Assembly (NCBI RefSeq): GCF_001570525.1
Contig: NZ_BBXC01000007.1
Coordinates: 857,364-921,363 of the forward strand
DNA: 64,000 nt
Source: Herbidospora sakaeratensis
GTDB taxonomy: Bacteria; Actinomycetota; Actinomycetes; Streptosporangiales; Streptosporangiaceae
Direction of reading: 5' to 3'
The translations under genes and the position numbers were made by a program. The notes beneath the pieces are model-generated. The model had not been told where the DNA came from. It saw only the letters and a program-made list of their open reading frames with translations, and did not search any database. Of this stretch, positions 37,801-46,998 are shown one piece after another (position 1 is the stretch's first letter; every line of letters starts with the position of its first letter).

Positions 37801-39602
37801 ACCTGATCGGCGTCCGCGCGACCGGGCAGCCCGACGAGTTCGGCGAGTGACGGGTCGTCGGTGTTGCCGATGTCTGCGAGGATCTGGTTGAGATCGGTCA
37901 CGTGCTCCCGCAGGGCGACTTCGACCGCGGGATGCGAGCAGGCGGCTCTGAGGACACGCCCCGCTCCCCGGGGCTCCCAACGGGCCTGGTCGATCGTTTG
38001 GAGCACGTCCTGGGGTGCCAATGACCGAACGATGCCGATGTGATCCACCAGGACGCCCCCCAGCCGGGTCACCTCGATGGCCATGCGATGGGCCACGACC
38101 ACGAGGTAGGCCACCAGCCGTTCCCTGATCGCCTGTTCTCCGATGCGGCCCGGCGCGATCAGATGGGTGGCCATGAGCCCGTGCGGCCGGTCTGTGCGTG
38201 CGATGAACCCGGGGTCGGCGTACAGCAGCCGGATCAGTTCACTCAGCCGGGCGGTCGTGAGAACCTCGCTGAGCAGGCCGGATTCGGGCGTGTGCCCGTC
38301 GAGGGAGACCGCGACCGCCTGCGAACCGAAGGAGGTGGCCTGCCGGGTGATCCAGCGATGGAGAAGCCACCATCCGATCTCCTTCGGCACAGCGGTGTCT
38401 CCTCTGCCGGCCGCATCCACGGCCCGACGGAGCAGTCGGGGATAACTCCGCGCGTATACCTCGTACGCCTTGCGCTGCGGATTGGGCGCGTTGACCGGGC
38501 TCAGATCCGTAGGGCTGACGGCACTCGCGTGGGCCACGATGTGCGCCCAGTGCGTGTCGTGCACGAACGGGGCCGTCACTAGCAACGCGGCCTCCGCGGG
38601 GGACAGGCTCAGGCCGTCGAGCAGGGACCCCAGGATGAAGTTCATCCGCTCACTCATTCTTAGCGCGAACCGGGAGTCGTGCCACGGATCCTCGGCCAGC
38701 CTTCCGGCGGCCGTCCACCGGTGGGCGGCCAGACGCCTGACCACAGAGATGACGTCCTCACGCAGTTCTGCGCTTCCGGAACCCTTGTGCGTCTTCTTCC
38801 AGGCGATGTGCGTGGCGGCGGCCTCCGCCCAGTCGTCTCCGTCTCCTATGACCGACGACCGGCCCGGCAGCACGACGAAGGCATCGTGGTCGACTTCTCC
38901 CGCCAGCCGCACCTGCTGATCCGGAAGGCGGCGTTCCATGGCCAGGGCCGACAATTTGGCGGCGACCTGGCTCTTCAGGCCCGACAGGGTGGTCGGCGCG
39001 ACTCCCTCGCTGATGGCGAGTTCGACGGCACGCGCGAACAGGCTGAAGGATCCACCGCCGGACTGGCTTGGCACGTACCGCGCGACCTCGCCGGGCGAGC
39101 ACGGGAACAACCAGGCGACGTTCCGGCGGGCGGCCTTGGCGATCTTATCTTGCGCCCATGCGGTGCGGGTGAAAGCCGACTTGGTGTTCTCGTGGAAACC
39201 CTCGCGGCAGGCGTCCACCACGAAGAGAATGCCGGCTGCGCTGCTCTGGTCGATCATGGTGCCCCAGGCGGTCAGGGGCACCGCGACCTCGGCCAGGCTC
39301 AGCCACTTTAGGTCCGCGTCGCTCGGCAGCAGGTAGTCGATATTGTTGGCGTGGGCCCCATGTCCGCTGAGATAGATCAGCAGAGTGTCACCCGGATTTG
39401 CGGTGACGAGAAACCGGCTGACCTCGGTTCTGATCCGGGTCTGTCCCAGACGGCCACCCTCGCCGGCGATCTCCACCGTGTACTCGCGTGTCTCGAGGGC
39501 CACGGCGACGTTAACCAGATCGTCGGCTACAAAGGGAAGGTCCTTGATGTCGGGATCGTCATACTCGGCCACTCCTACGAGGAGTGCCCTGAACCTGCCC
39601 AC
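34806..39602 (-). CDS. Caspase - HSP90-like ATPase - tandem wHTH-like repeat protein (conflict system)
   Basis: A 1598-residue multidomain protein. Residues ~1-250 are a caspase/metacaspase-type peptidase (C14) with the dyad His81 (YLSGHGAH) and Cys132 (FVVDACREGF). Residues ~260-600 are mostly helical and resemble the inactive HD-type region of conflict proteins (AALLVTAPFVHDTHW). Residues ~640-950 form an HSP90/GHKL-type ATPase: N-box REVYQNALDACRYR (~645), DNGIGM (~700) and GIGVLSYFM (~745). From ~1070 to the end there are about eight repeats of ~66 residues with the pattern GHhhxxAxxLgrpIxxVaxRLxxLGFxVP followed by DxxLLSRdL, probably winged-HTH-like. This matches the NTP-dependent conflict proteins with caspase effectors described in multicellular bacteria; the trigger and substrate are unknown. 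Start GTG 39602, 9 bases after the upstream gene. GC content is visibly lower than in the NRPS. Confidence 0.85.
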   Translation of the reverse strand: MGRFRALLVGVAEYDDPDIKDLPFVADDLVNVAVALETREYTVEIAGEGGRLGQTRIRTEVSRFLVTANPGDTLLIYLSGHGAHANNIDYLLPSDADLKWLSLAEVAVPLTAWGTMIDQSSAAGILFVVDACREGFHENTKSAFTRTAWAQDKIAKAARRNVAWLFPCSPGEVARYVPSQSGGGSFSLFARAVELAISEGVAPTTLSGLKSQVAAKLSALAMERRLPDQQVRLAGEVDHDAFVVLPGRSSVIGDGDDWAEAAATHIAWKKTHKGSGSAELREDVISVVRRLAAHRWTAAGRLAEDPWHDSRFALRMSERMNFILGSLLDGLSLSPAEAALLVTAPFVHDTHWAHIVAHASAVSPTDLSPVNAPNPQRKAYEVYARSYPRLLRRAVDAAGRGDTAVPKEIGWWLLHRWITRQATSFGSQAVAVSLDGHTPESGLLSEVLTTARLSELIRLLYADPGFIARTDRPHGLMATHLIAPGRIGEQAIRERLVAYLVVVAHRMAIEVTRLGGVLVDHIGIVRSLAPQDVLQTIDQARWEPRGAGRVLRAACSHPAVEVALREHVTDLNQILADIGNTDDPSLAELVGLPGRADADQVRAAESDGVATYTSAGIRFRLDEERVQELLMGERLYSERDLALREVYQNALDACRYRKARTEYLRRTGVKLPEWEGRIGFSQGIDEQGRPYIDCVDNGIGMGVRELRDVFAQAGVRFAELPEFIEEQAEWDKLEPPVLLYPNSQFGIGVLSYFMLADEITVTTCRLGRDGRPGRRLQVSIAGPGTLFHIQDCGPGQDAGTVVRLHLRTTGDAESVSCTATLTRILSYSEFSVEAADGDDRIQWNPMELRVDGELVSDKHSRGPVWWREGLEYILADGLRTDTTSFGMVVNLSGEHSPELTIDRASMLDSARNAEVMVRVLSRAVKQFAGNSTPIRPTFDWLSELIHAHPVIADLVFSEMVSTGKSIELNGHEINFGRLGFFSMDRDLIPSAISYRQPDYVADSVARRREYEGIRPLPDDLVIWRLAALRAAEGGPCSTDAPAARPTDVIVLSGRPDALYSRLEESWLTREGPVPRLHFVRAALETGYGIGEIAQRLNDLGYEVPSELRTIGSAEESDLVLLSKDLHRYGTSLDVDLIPDTPPAALAGHIATAAIQLGRPIKQVIDRLSEFGFLVPAGIDVQRAEPSDRILLSRDLNGAGPWLRLSDSPKNQEPISVGHVVAVAAQLGRDVDAVAERLRDFSFTVPHELPIRGRLSSDDLVLMSRNFDGRPPMLPGIPVVPIGHLLMAAKKTSKPIGDIAARLARLGFRVPASLAIAREDDLDILDLHFDGTPQWLTITAIVDSRHIVEAAFKLGRGVEEVARRLTELGFDVPQSLLTAGDVREGDDVALGIGDANEETRLSQWVGDDLRPVRIGHLVTVAEKLDRPVGEIAERLTQLGYLVPPPYFSVGRVQPGDRILVSRSLTGGKPWLDGQLVPLGHVFTAAGRLKWTIEKTVTRLAALGLNWPALPETPIDATDLILMSRELSDFSATKTLSSFRYGNWSWWLDQEKPVPLWNIFAGAVQTNLPVHAVVERFRSLGFILPEIPTVPELLNRAENP

Positions 39603-39611
39603 GATCCCGCC

Positions 39612-39938
39612 TCAGGTGCCGAACACCAGCGTGATGGCCGCTGTGGCGCCGACTTTGGCGGTGCCGATGAGCTGGATGCCGCCTTCGCCGGTGATCTCCA
39701 CGCCGATCTGGGCCTCCTTGAGCCGCAGCCCGTCTGTCGACTTCGCCATGTCCTCGAACACGGCGCGCAGAGACTCGGCTGTTTGTCGCAGGTTCTCCCG
39801 GAGTACGTCGACGGGGATCTGACGGAGGACCGCTGAGTGATCCGCCCCTGGAAACAGACCCATCGTGGAGTCCTGGTCGTCGTCAGAGACGATGAAGGTC
39901 AGGGAGTCGATCACAGGAGGGAATGAAGGTTCTTGCAC
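39612..39938 (-). CDS. Small peptidase-co-occurring (Pepco/Trypco-like) protein
   Basis: A 108-residue protein. The core is an amphipathic helix (PVDVLRENLRQTAESLRAVF, about residues 43-62) followed by beta-rich sequence LKEAQIGVEITGEGGIQLIG and AKVGATAAITLVF. This is the layout of the small Pepco/Trypco domains found next to caspase- or trypsin-type effectors in bacterial conflict loci; I assign it by pattern, not by search. The start is GTG at 39938 with AGAGGA upstream, and only nine bases separate its stop from the caspase-HSP90 start. It is therefore the first gene of a two-gene operon and likely an adaptor or sensor for the peptidase. Confidence 0.7.
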   Translation of the reverse strand: MQEPSFPPVIDSLTFIVSDDDQDSTMGLFPGADHSAVLRQIPVDVLRENLRQTAESLRAVFEDMAKSTDGLRLKEAQIGVEITGEGGIQLIGTAKVGATAAITLVFGT

Positions 39939-40175
39939 CGCGTGTCCTCTTCAGTCGAACCTCGATTGCCACGATAGGAACCAGGCTGTCACGATCACGC
40001 CAGGCGCGCCACACGATCCGATCCCAAGGAAACACGCTTTCCGGCCCGGGCTCGTTGTGATCACCGTATGAGCGGATTGTCGCGGCAAGACATGATCGTC
40101 CGTCCCGTGAGGATTGTCGGTCGGGATCGCTAGGTTGTCGCTACTTTCCCGCTTTGATCCTTGCGAGGTACCGGC

Positions 40176-43100
40176 ATGTCCACGGAACGGAAGCTGACCC
40201 ACGTCAGCGGCGATTCGGCCAAGTTCTGGCACGTCACACAGGACGCCACCGACCTGGTCATCCGGTACGGACGCCTCGACGCCGACGGGCGCACGCAGGT
40301 CAAGTCGTTCACCTCCGAGGCCGCCGCGACGGCCGCCCTCGAGAAGCTGGTGGCCGAGAAGCTGCGCAAGGGCTACACCGAAGACGGCACGCCGGAAGCG
40401 GCCGGGCCGGTCGACGAAGACGTGTTCACGATGCCGGCCGCCTGGTTACGCGCCCTCCACCCCCGCCGGGGCGGGGTGCGGGTGCCCGCGCGGCGGCGTG
40501 ACCCCGAGGCGTCCGCGAAGGTCGCCGCGACGCTGGCCGGGCAGCGGCAGATGGTCGTCGACTGTCTGGAGCTGACCACCGATCCCGACATCGCCGCGGC
40601 GGGCGCGGCCTACCTCGACGGCGACGCCGGGAGCGGGCCGTTGGGCGCGGCGGTGGTCGCCGAGGTGGTGGCCGCCCACCTCGACTGGCACGACTCGACG
40701 ACGTTGCCCGCCTTCGCGGAGGCGTGGTTGTCGGAACACGGCACGGTGTTCGCGGCGAAGGCGGTGGCGGAGCTGCTCTCGCTCAAGTGCGGAGACGACC
40801 ACTACTACTACCGCAGTGGCCAGCCTGCCATGCCGGTCCGGCGGCTGCCCGCCGGCGGCGTCTCCCGCTGGTGGTACGGCTCCGCGGCCGATCTGCCGGC
40901 GCGGGTCCGGGCCGACGTGGCGGCGGCGAGTGACGAGGAGTACGCCGAGGTGGTCGCCGTGCTGACCCGGTGCCGTGCGGCGGGGCCGCACCAGCGGATG
41001 GCCGCGTCCTATCTCGCGCCGACCGAGGTCGCATGGGTCGACGCCGACTGCGCCGAGGCGGCCTCACTCGGCACGGGCCACGGTCAGGGGCTGGTCACCG
41101 CGATCAGCACCCCGGCGCAGGCGGCGCTCATCGTCGACGACCTGCGGCTCTACTACGTGAGCAGCAGCCTCGCGGTGCCGGCCACGGTCGTCGACGGCAT
41201 GGGCGAGGCGGCCGTGCCGGTGCTGGCCGGGTGGCTCGACCGGACCGACGGGGCCGACGAACGGCGGCGGCTGCAGGCGGTCCTCGCCGAGCTGCCGGGC
41301 GACGCGGCGATGCAGGCGCTGATCGACCGCGTCGACGGGAAGTACGGCCAGCCGGCGCTGCTGCGGGCGGCGGCCCGCTTTCCCCGCCGGGCGATGCGGC
41401 TGATGGCGGCGTCCGGGGTGAAGGTCGTGGCCGACATGTTGCGGGCGCACGTGCTGGCCCATCCCGCGCTGGTCGAGGAGGTGCTGGCGGAGGTCGGCGG
41501 CGTGGCCGCGCAGCGGATCGGCGCCGTCGAGGCCACGGCGGCCGTCGCGGTCGCGCCGCCCGAGGCCCTGCCCGAGGTGCTGGTCAGCCCGCCGTGGGCC
41601 CGCGCCCGGCCGGTCCGCACGCCGGTGGTGGTGGACGGCCTGGTGTGCGCCGACGAACCGGCGGTGGTGTGGGGGCCGGGCGAGCGGGACGCCTGGAGGT
41701 CGAGCGCCCCGAAGTGGTTCGCCCGAAGTCAGCGGACCTGGGAGCAGATCGCCGCCTCCGGGACCCGACCGGACCAGATCGGCTGGTTCGACGGCCCGAC
41801 CCTGGTCGTGGTCGGGCCGGAGGAACTGGCCCGGCAGTTCCTCGACACGTGGCGCCCGGACGACATGTGGCGGGCCTCCGACTGGATGCGGGCGGCGGTC
41901 GCCAGGTTCGAGACGGCGGCGCTGCCCCTGGCGGTCCACTGCGCCAGGAAGCAACCCGCGGACATCGCGCCGTCTCTGCTGCCGTTCGCCGCGCCCGAGG
42001 TCGCGGGGCTGATGGCCGAGTGGCTGACCCGGCTCAAGTCGGTGCGGGCGACCGCGCTGGCCTGGTTCTCGCGGCATCCCGACGCCGCCGCCCGCGCGCT
42101 GGTCCCCCCGGCGCTGGGCAAGGCCGGGGCGGCCCGCCGCCAGGCCGAGCAGGCCCTGTCGGCGCTGGCCGCGGGCGGGCACCGCGACGCCGTGACGCGG
42201 GCCGCCGCCGGATACGGCCCGGCCGCCGAGGCCGCCGTCGCCGACCTGCTCGCGGCCGGTCCGCTCGACGGGCTGCCCGCCCGGATGCCGACCCTGCCCG
42301 AGTGGGCCGACCCCTCGATCCTGACGCCGATCCGGTTGCGCGGCGGCGGGGACGCGCTGCCGCTCGCGGCGGCCCGCCACGTGGTGACCATGCTGGCGAT
42401 CTCCCGGCCCGGCGACCCCTACGCCGGAATCGCCCAGGTCAAGGAGGCGTGCGACGAGCGGAGCCTGGCCGACTTCGGGTGGGCGCTGTTCCAGCGGTGG
42501 CAGTCCGCCGGGCATCCGTCCAAGGAGAGCTGGATGTTCGACGCCCTCGCGCTGATCGGCGACGACGAGACCGTGCGGCGGCTGACCCCGCTGATCCGGG
42601 TCTGGCCCGGCGAGGGCGGGCACGCCCGCGCGGTCACCGGCCTCGACGTCCTGGCCGCGCTCGGGACCGAGGTCGCGCTGATGCACCTCCACGGCATCGC
42701 CGAGAAGGTCAAGTTCACCGGGCTCAAGAACCGGGCGCGGCAGAAGATGGCCGAGGTCGCCGCCCAGCTGAACCTGACGCCGGAGGAGCTGGCCGACCGG
42801 CTGGTGCCCGACTTCGGGCTGGCCGCCGACGGCAGCCTGACCCTCGACTACGGCCCCCGCCGGTTCGTCGTCGGCTTCGACGAGCAGCTCAAGCCCTATG
42901 TCGTGGACGCCGCCGGCAAGCGCCTCAAGAGCCTGCCCAAGCCGGGCGTCAAGGACGACGCCGAGCTGGCGCCGGAGGCGTACCGGCGATTCGCGGGCCT
43001 GAAGAAGGACGTGCGCACGGTGGCCGCCGACAACATCCGCCGCCTGGAGCGGGCGATGGCCGACCGGCGCCGCTGGAGCGCCGACGACTTCGCCCGGCTG

Positions 43101-43667
43101 TTCGTCGGCCACCCGCTGTTGTGGCACATCACCCGGCGGCTGGTCTGGGGCTGCTACGACGCCGAAGGCAGGCAGGTCGACTCGTTCCGGGTCGCCGAGG
43201 ACCGCGGCTTCGCCGACGCCGACGACGAGACGCTGACCCTGCCCGACGGGGTCACCATCGGGCTCGTCCACCCGCTGGAGCTGGGGGAGGCGCTCGCCGT
43301 CTGGGCCGAGGTGTTCGCCGACTACGAGATCCTGCAGCCGTTCCCCCAGCTGGGCCGGGAGGTCTTCACCTCGGCCGACGACTTCGTCGAGGCGCGGTTC
43401 ACCAAGATCCCGACCGGGCGGGTGCTCGGCCTGGAGCGGCGCGGCTGGCGGCGGGGCGCGCCGCAGGACGCCGGCTGGCAGGGGTGGATCGAGCGCGACC
43501 TGCCCGGCGGCGCGACCCTGACGATCGGCCTCGATCCCGGGGTGCCGATCGGCTACGTCGAGATGGAGGAGGAGCAGACCCTCATGGTCTCGCCCGAGCA
43601 CTTCACCGGCCTCGACCCCGTCACCGCCTCCGAGATCATGCGCGACCTCCAGGAGCTCGTCCGATGA
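40176..43667 (+). CDS. WGR and DUF4132 domain protein (YehI/MolR-like)
   Basis: A 1163-residue protein and first gene of a five-gene operon. Residues ~1-75 are a WGR domain (KFWHVTQDATDLVIRYGRLDADG, then KSFTSEAAATAALEKLVAEK), a nucleic-acid-associated module also found in PARP proteins. The long middle is HEAT-like helical sequence, and the C-terminal ~300 residues are DUF4132 (YRRFAGLKKDVRTVAADNIRRLE, HPLLWHITRRLVWG). It is related to E. coli YehI/MolR. ATG 40176 has GAGG seven bases upstream, which decides against the earlier in-frame start at 40161. A rare TTA codon lies at 40446-40448. The next four genes follow with overlaps or a two-base gap, the same gene set as the E. coli yeh locus. 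Confidence 0.88.
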   Translation: MSTERKLTHVSGDSAKFWHVTQDATDLVIRYGRLDADGRTQVKSFTSEAAATAALEKLVAEKLRKGYTEDGTPEAAGPVDEDVFTMPAAWLRALHPRRGGVRVPARRRDPEASAKVAATLAGQRQMVVDCLELTTDPDIAAAGAAYLDGDAGSGPLGAAVVAEVVAAHLDWHDSTTLPAFAEAWLSEHGTVFAAKAVAELLSLKCGDDHYYYRSGQPAMPVRRLPAGGVSRWWYGSAADLPARVRADVAAASDEEYAEVVAVLTRCRAAGPHQRMAASYLAPTEVAWVDADCAEAASLGTGHGQGLVTAISTPAQAALIVDDLRLYYVSSSLAVPATVVDGMGEAAVPVLAGWLDRTDGADERRRLQAVLAELPGDAAMQALIDRVDGKYGQPALLRAAARFPRRAMRLMAASGVKVVADMLRAHVLAHPALVEEVLAEVGGVAAQRIGAVEATAAVAVAPPEALPEVLVSPPWARARPVRTPVVVDGLVCADEPAVVWGPGERDAWRSSAPKWFARSQRTWEQIAASGTRPDQIGWFDGPTLVVVGPEELARQFLDTWRPDDMWRASDWMRAAVARFETAALPLAVHCARKQPADIAPSLLPFAAPEVAGLMAEWLTRLKSVRATALAWFSRHPDAAARALVPPALGKAGAARRQAEQALSALAAGGHRDAVTRAAAGYGPAAEAAVADLLAAGPLDGLPARMPTLPEWADPSILTPIRLRGGGDALPLAAARHVVTMLAISRPGDPYAGIAQVKEACDERSLADFGWALFQRWQSAGHPSKESWMFDALALIGDDETVRRLTPLIRVWPGEGGHARAVTGLDVLAALGTEVALMHLHGIAEKVKFTGLKNRARQKMAEVAAQLNLTPEELADRLVPDFGLAADGSLTLDYGPRRFVVGFDEQLKPYVVDAAGKRLKSLPKPGVKDDAELAPEAYRRFAGLKKDVRTVAADNIRRLERAMADRRRWSADDFARLFVGHPLLWHITRRLVWGCYDAEGRQVDSFRVAEDRGFADADDETLTLPDGVTIGLVHPLELGEALAVWAEVFADYEILQPFPQLGREVFTSADDFVEARFTKIPTGRVLGLERRGWRRGAPQDAGWQGWIERDLPGGATLTIGLDPGVPIGYVEMEEEQTLMVSPEHFTGLDPVTASEIMRDLQELVR

Positions 43668-44731
43668 CCACCGACCACGTCCAGCGGCCCCCGGCCGAGG
43701 TCCGCCACGCCGACGAGCTGGCCCGGCTCCGCGCGACCGACGACGGCGACCGGCCGCCCGGCTGGGCGCTGAGCCTGCGGGCCGCCCGCCGGTTCGTCAT
43801 CGGCGACGAGAAGCTCGGCGTCACCCGCAAGTTCGTCGGCGACCCGTCGCTGATCGACCGCGCCCTGGTGACGCTCGCGACCAGCCGGGGGCTGATGCTC
43901 GTCGGCGAGCCGGGCACCGCCAAGTCGTTGTTGTCGGAACTGCTCGCGGCGGCGGTCAGCGGCACGTCCACCCTCACCATCCAGGGCGGCGCGGCCACCA
44001 CCGAAGACCAGATCAGGTACTCGTGGAACTACGCGCTGCTGGTCGCCGAAGGGCCGTCGCCCCGGTCGCTGGTGGCCGCCCCGCTGCTGCGCGGCATGGC
44101 CGAGGGCAGGGTGGTGCGCTTCGAGGAGATCACCCGCTGCCCGCTGGAGGTGCAGGACTGCCTGCTGTCGCCGCTGTCCGACCGGGTGCTCGCCATCCCC
44201 GAGCTGACCGGCCCCGACGCCATGGTGTTCGCCCGCGAGGGCTTCAGCGTCATCGCCACCGCCAACACCCGCGACCGGGGCGTCAACGAGATGAGCGCCG
44301 CGCTCAAGCGGCGCTTCAACTTCGAGACCGTCTTCCCGATCGCCGACTTCGACACCGAGTTGTCGCTGGTCGAGGCCGAGGCCGCGGCGCTGCTGAAGCG
44401 CTCCGGGGTCGGCGCGCCGCCGCGCCGCGACGTGCTGGAGGTGCTGGTCAGGGCGTTCCGCGAGTTGCGGCAGGGACAGACCGCGCGGGGCGACGCCACC
44501 GACCGGCTGTCGGGCGTGATGAGCACCGCCGAGGCCGTCTCGGTCGCGCACGCCGTCGGGCTGCGCGGCTGGTTCCTGCGCGGCGAGCCCGGCACCGCCG
44601 CCGACCTGGTGACCTGCCTGGCGGGCACGGCCGCCAAGGACAGCCCCGACGACCTGGCCAAACTCCGCAGGTACCTGGAGCGCCAAGGCTCCGGGCCCCT
44701 GTACGAGGCCCGTCACCTCCTGCCGGGCTGA
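43664..44731 (+). CDS. MoxR-type AAA+ ATPase (YehL-like)
   Basis: A 355-residue AAA+ ATPase of the MoxR branch. Walker A reads GEPGTAKS (about residues 83-90). Walker B is VVRFEEITR, with Glu in place of the usual first acidic Asp. Sensor 1 is VIATANTRDRG, and the arginine-rich ALKRRFNFE segment matches the MoxR second arginine region. MoxR ATPases work with vWA proteins as remodelling chaperones, and the vWA partner is encoded two genes downstream. The ATG overlaps the stop of the WGR-DUF4132 gene (ATGA). Confidence 0.9.
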   Translation: MTTDHVQRPPAEVRHADELARLRATDDGDRPPGWALSLRAARRFVIGDEKLGVTRKFVGDPSLIDRALVTLATSRGLMLVGEPGTAKSLLSELLAAAVSGTSTLTIQGGAATTEDQIRYSWNYALLVAEGPSPRSLVAAPLLRGMAEGRVVRFEEITRCPLEVQDCLLSPLSDRVLAIPELTGPDAMVFAREGFSVIATANTRDRGVNEMSAALKRRFNFETVFPIADFDTELSLVEAEAAALLKRSGVGAPPRRDVLEVLVRAFRELRQGQTARGDATDRLSGVMSTAEAVSVAHAVGLRGWFLRGEPGTAADLVTCLAGTAAKDSPDDLAKLRRYLERQGSGPLYEARHLLPG

Positions 44732-44733
44732 CG

Positions 44734-46998
44734 ATGACCGCCACCTTCATCGGCGTCCGGCACCACAGCCCCGCCTGCGCGCGGCTGGTCGCCGACACGA
44801 TCATCGCCCTGCGGCCGGCGTACGTGCTGGTCGAAGGCCCGGCCGACATGAACCCCCGGATCGGCGAGCTGCTGCTGGGGCACGACCTGCCGATCGCCGT
44901 CTACACCGGCTACCGCGACGCGGAGCGCCGGCACGGCTCGTGGGCGCCGCTGTGCGACTACTCGCCGGAGTGGACGGCGCTGACCGCCGGTCGCGACGCC
45001 GGCGCGCAACTGCGGTTCATCGACCTGCCCGCCTGGCATCCGGCGCTGGCCGAGGTGCGCAACCGCTACGCCGACGCCGAGGCCCGCTACGCCGAGGTGA
45101 CCGAGCGGCTCTGCGCCGCCTTCGCCGTCGACAACGCCGACGCGCTCTGGGACCACCTGTTCGAGATCGAACCCGCCGACGGCCTGGCCGAGCGGCTGGC
45201 CGCCTACTTCGATCTCGTCCGGGGAGACGCCCGCCCCGCCGCCGACGACGTGGCGCGGGAGGCGTACATGGCGCACTGGATCCGGGCGGCAGTCGCCGAC
45301 GCCGGTGACCGGCCGGTGGTCGTGGTCACCGGAGGCTTCCACCGACCGGCGCTGGTCCGGCTCGCCGAGGAGGGCGACCGGTCGTGGCCGGAGCTGCCCG
45401 AACCGCCCGGCGGCGCGGTCGTCGGCAGCTACCTGGTGCCCTACTCGTTCCGGCGGCTGGACGCCTTCGACGGCTACCAGTCGGGCATGCCGTCGCCCGC
45501 CTACTACCAGCACCTGTGGGAGTCGGGCCCGCGCGAGGCCGCGCGCCGGCTCACCGAGGCGGTGACCACCCGCTTGCGGGCCCGGCGGCAGCAGGTCTCC
45601 ACCGCCGACCTGATCGCCGCCGGCGCCACCGCCGAGGGCCTGGCGGCGGTACGCGGCCACGTCTGCCCCGCCCGCGCCGACGTGCTCGACGGGCTGGCGA
45701 GCGCGCTGGTCAGCGAGGCGCTGGAGACGCCGCTGCCGTGGGCGACCGGCGGCCGGATCCGGCCCGGCGGGCACCCCGTCATCGTCGAGATGGTCGCGGC
45801 GCTCAGCGGCGACCGGGTCGGCCGGCTGCACCCGTCGACCCCGCTGCCGCCGCTGGTGCACGCCGTCGCCGACCGGCTGCGCGCCATGGGGCTCGACGGC
45901 TCCGGCGAGATCCGCCTCGACCTCAGGAAGGACGCCGACCTCGAGCGCAGCCGCCTGCTGCACCGGCTGCGCGTGCTGGCGATCCCAGGGGTGGTCCGCG
46001 ACTCCGGGCCGCATCCGGCGGGCGATCCCGTCCCGGCCGAGCAGTGGACGCTGACCGACTCCGACGACCGCATGCCCGCCCTCATCGAGGCCGGCGGCTA
46101 CGGCGTCGACCCCGGGGAGGCGGCCGCCGCCCTGCTCGCCGAACGTGTCTCCGGCCCGCCGGCCGACCTCGACGTGCTGGCCGGCCTGCTCTTCGACGCG
46201 GCGTTGTGCGGCGTCGGCGAGCTGACCGGCCGGGTGCTCGACGACCTGGCGCGGGCCGTCCGCGCGGCGGCCGACCTGGGGTCGCTGGGCCGCACGCTGA
46301 ACGTCGTCCTGGCCATGTGGCGGCACGACGGCCTGTTCCACACGGGCGGCGGCCCGGCGTTCGGCACGCTGATCGCGGCGGCCGTCGACCGTGCGTTGTG
46401 GCTGGCCGAGGGCGTGCGCGGCGGTCCCGCCCCGGCCGACCCCAGGCGGATCGAGGCGATGGCGGCCGTCCGCGACGCGCTGACCCACGCCGCGACGCCG
46501 CTCGGGCTGGACGTCGCGGCCGCCCTCGGCGTCGCCGACCGGGTCGCCGCCTTCTCGGACGCGCCGCCCGACCTGCGCGGGGCCGCGTTCGGGCTGGGCT
46601 GGTCGCTGCGCGGCACGGCCGCCGCCGACCCCGGCCGGGCGGTGCGCGGCACGTTCACCCCCGCCCTGGCGGGCGACTGGCTGGCCGGGCTGTTCGCCCT
46701 GGCCCGCGAAGAGGTGCTGCACACCCCCGGGATGCTGGAGCTGCTCGACGAGCTGGTCGAGGCGATGACCGACGACGACTTCCTGATCGCGCTCCCAGCG
46801 CTGCGCCAGGCGTTCGCCTACTTCCCGCCCCGCGAACGGCACCTCATCGCCGCCCGGCTGGTCGCCCTGCGCGCGGGCGGCGCCTCCGGGCCCGACCTGA
46901 TGCGGCTCGACGCGACCCCGGAGCTGGTGGCGGCCGGGATGACACTGGACGAACGGGTCGACACGGTGCTGCGCCGGGAGGGACTGATCACATCATGA
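44734..46998 (+). CDS. DUF5682 protein (YehM-like)
   Basis: A 754-residue protein of the DUF5682 family, always seen beside MoxR ATPase, vWA and SWIM genes. The N-terminus (TFIGVRHHSPACARLV, then VLVEGPADMNPRIGELL) is highly conserved and reminiscent of TraB/ChaN-like folds with His and Glu pairs. The segment VVVVTGGFHRPALVRLAEEG resembles the second half of that fold. The rest is helical. No catalytic role is proven. It starts three bases after the ATPase gene and overlaps the vWA gene by four bases. Confidence 0.85.
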   Translation: MTATFIGVRHHSPACARLVADTIIALRPAYVLVEGPADMNPRIGELLLGHDLPIAVYTGYRDAERRHGSWAPLCDYSPEWTALTAGRDAGAQLRFIDLPAWHPALAEVRNRYADAEARYAEVTERLCAAFAVDNADALWDHLFEIEPADGLAERLAAYFDLVRGDARPAADDVAREAYMAHWIRAAVADAGDRPVVVVTGGFHRPALVRLAEEGDRSWPELPEPPGGAVVGSYLVPYSFRRLDAFDGYQSGMPSPAYYQHLWESGPREAARRLTEAVTTRLRARRQQVSTADLIAAGATAEGLAAVRGHVCPARADVLDGLASALVSEALETPLPWATGGRIRPGGHPVIVEMVAALSGDRVGRLHPSTPLPPLVHAVADRLRAMGLDGSGEIRLDLRKDADLERSRLLHRLRVLAIPGVVRDSGPHPAGDPVPAEQWTLTDSDDRMPALIEAGGYGVDPGEAAAALLAERVSGPPADLDVLAGLLFDAALCGVGELTGRVLDDLARAVRAAADLGSLGRTLNVVLAMWRHDGLFHTGGGPAFGTLIAAAVDRALWLAEGVRGGPAPADPRRIEAMAAVRDALTHAATPLGLDVAAALGVADRVAAFSDAPPDLRGAAFGLGWSLRGTAAADPGRAVRGTFTPALAGDWLAGLFALAREEVLHTPGMLELLDELVEAMTDDDFLIALPALRQAFAYFPPRERHLIAARLVALRAGGASGPDLMRLDATPELVAAGMTLDERVDTVLRREGLITS

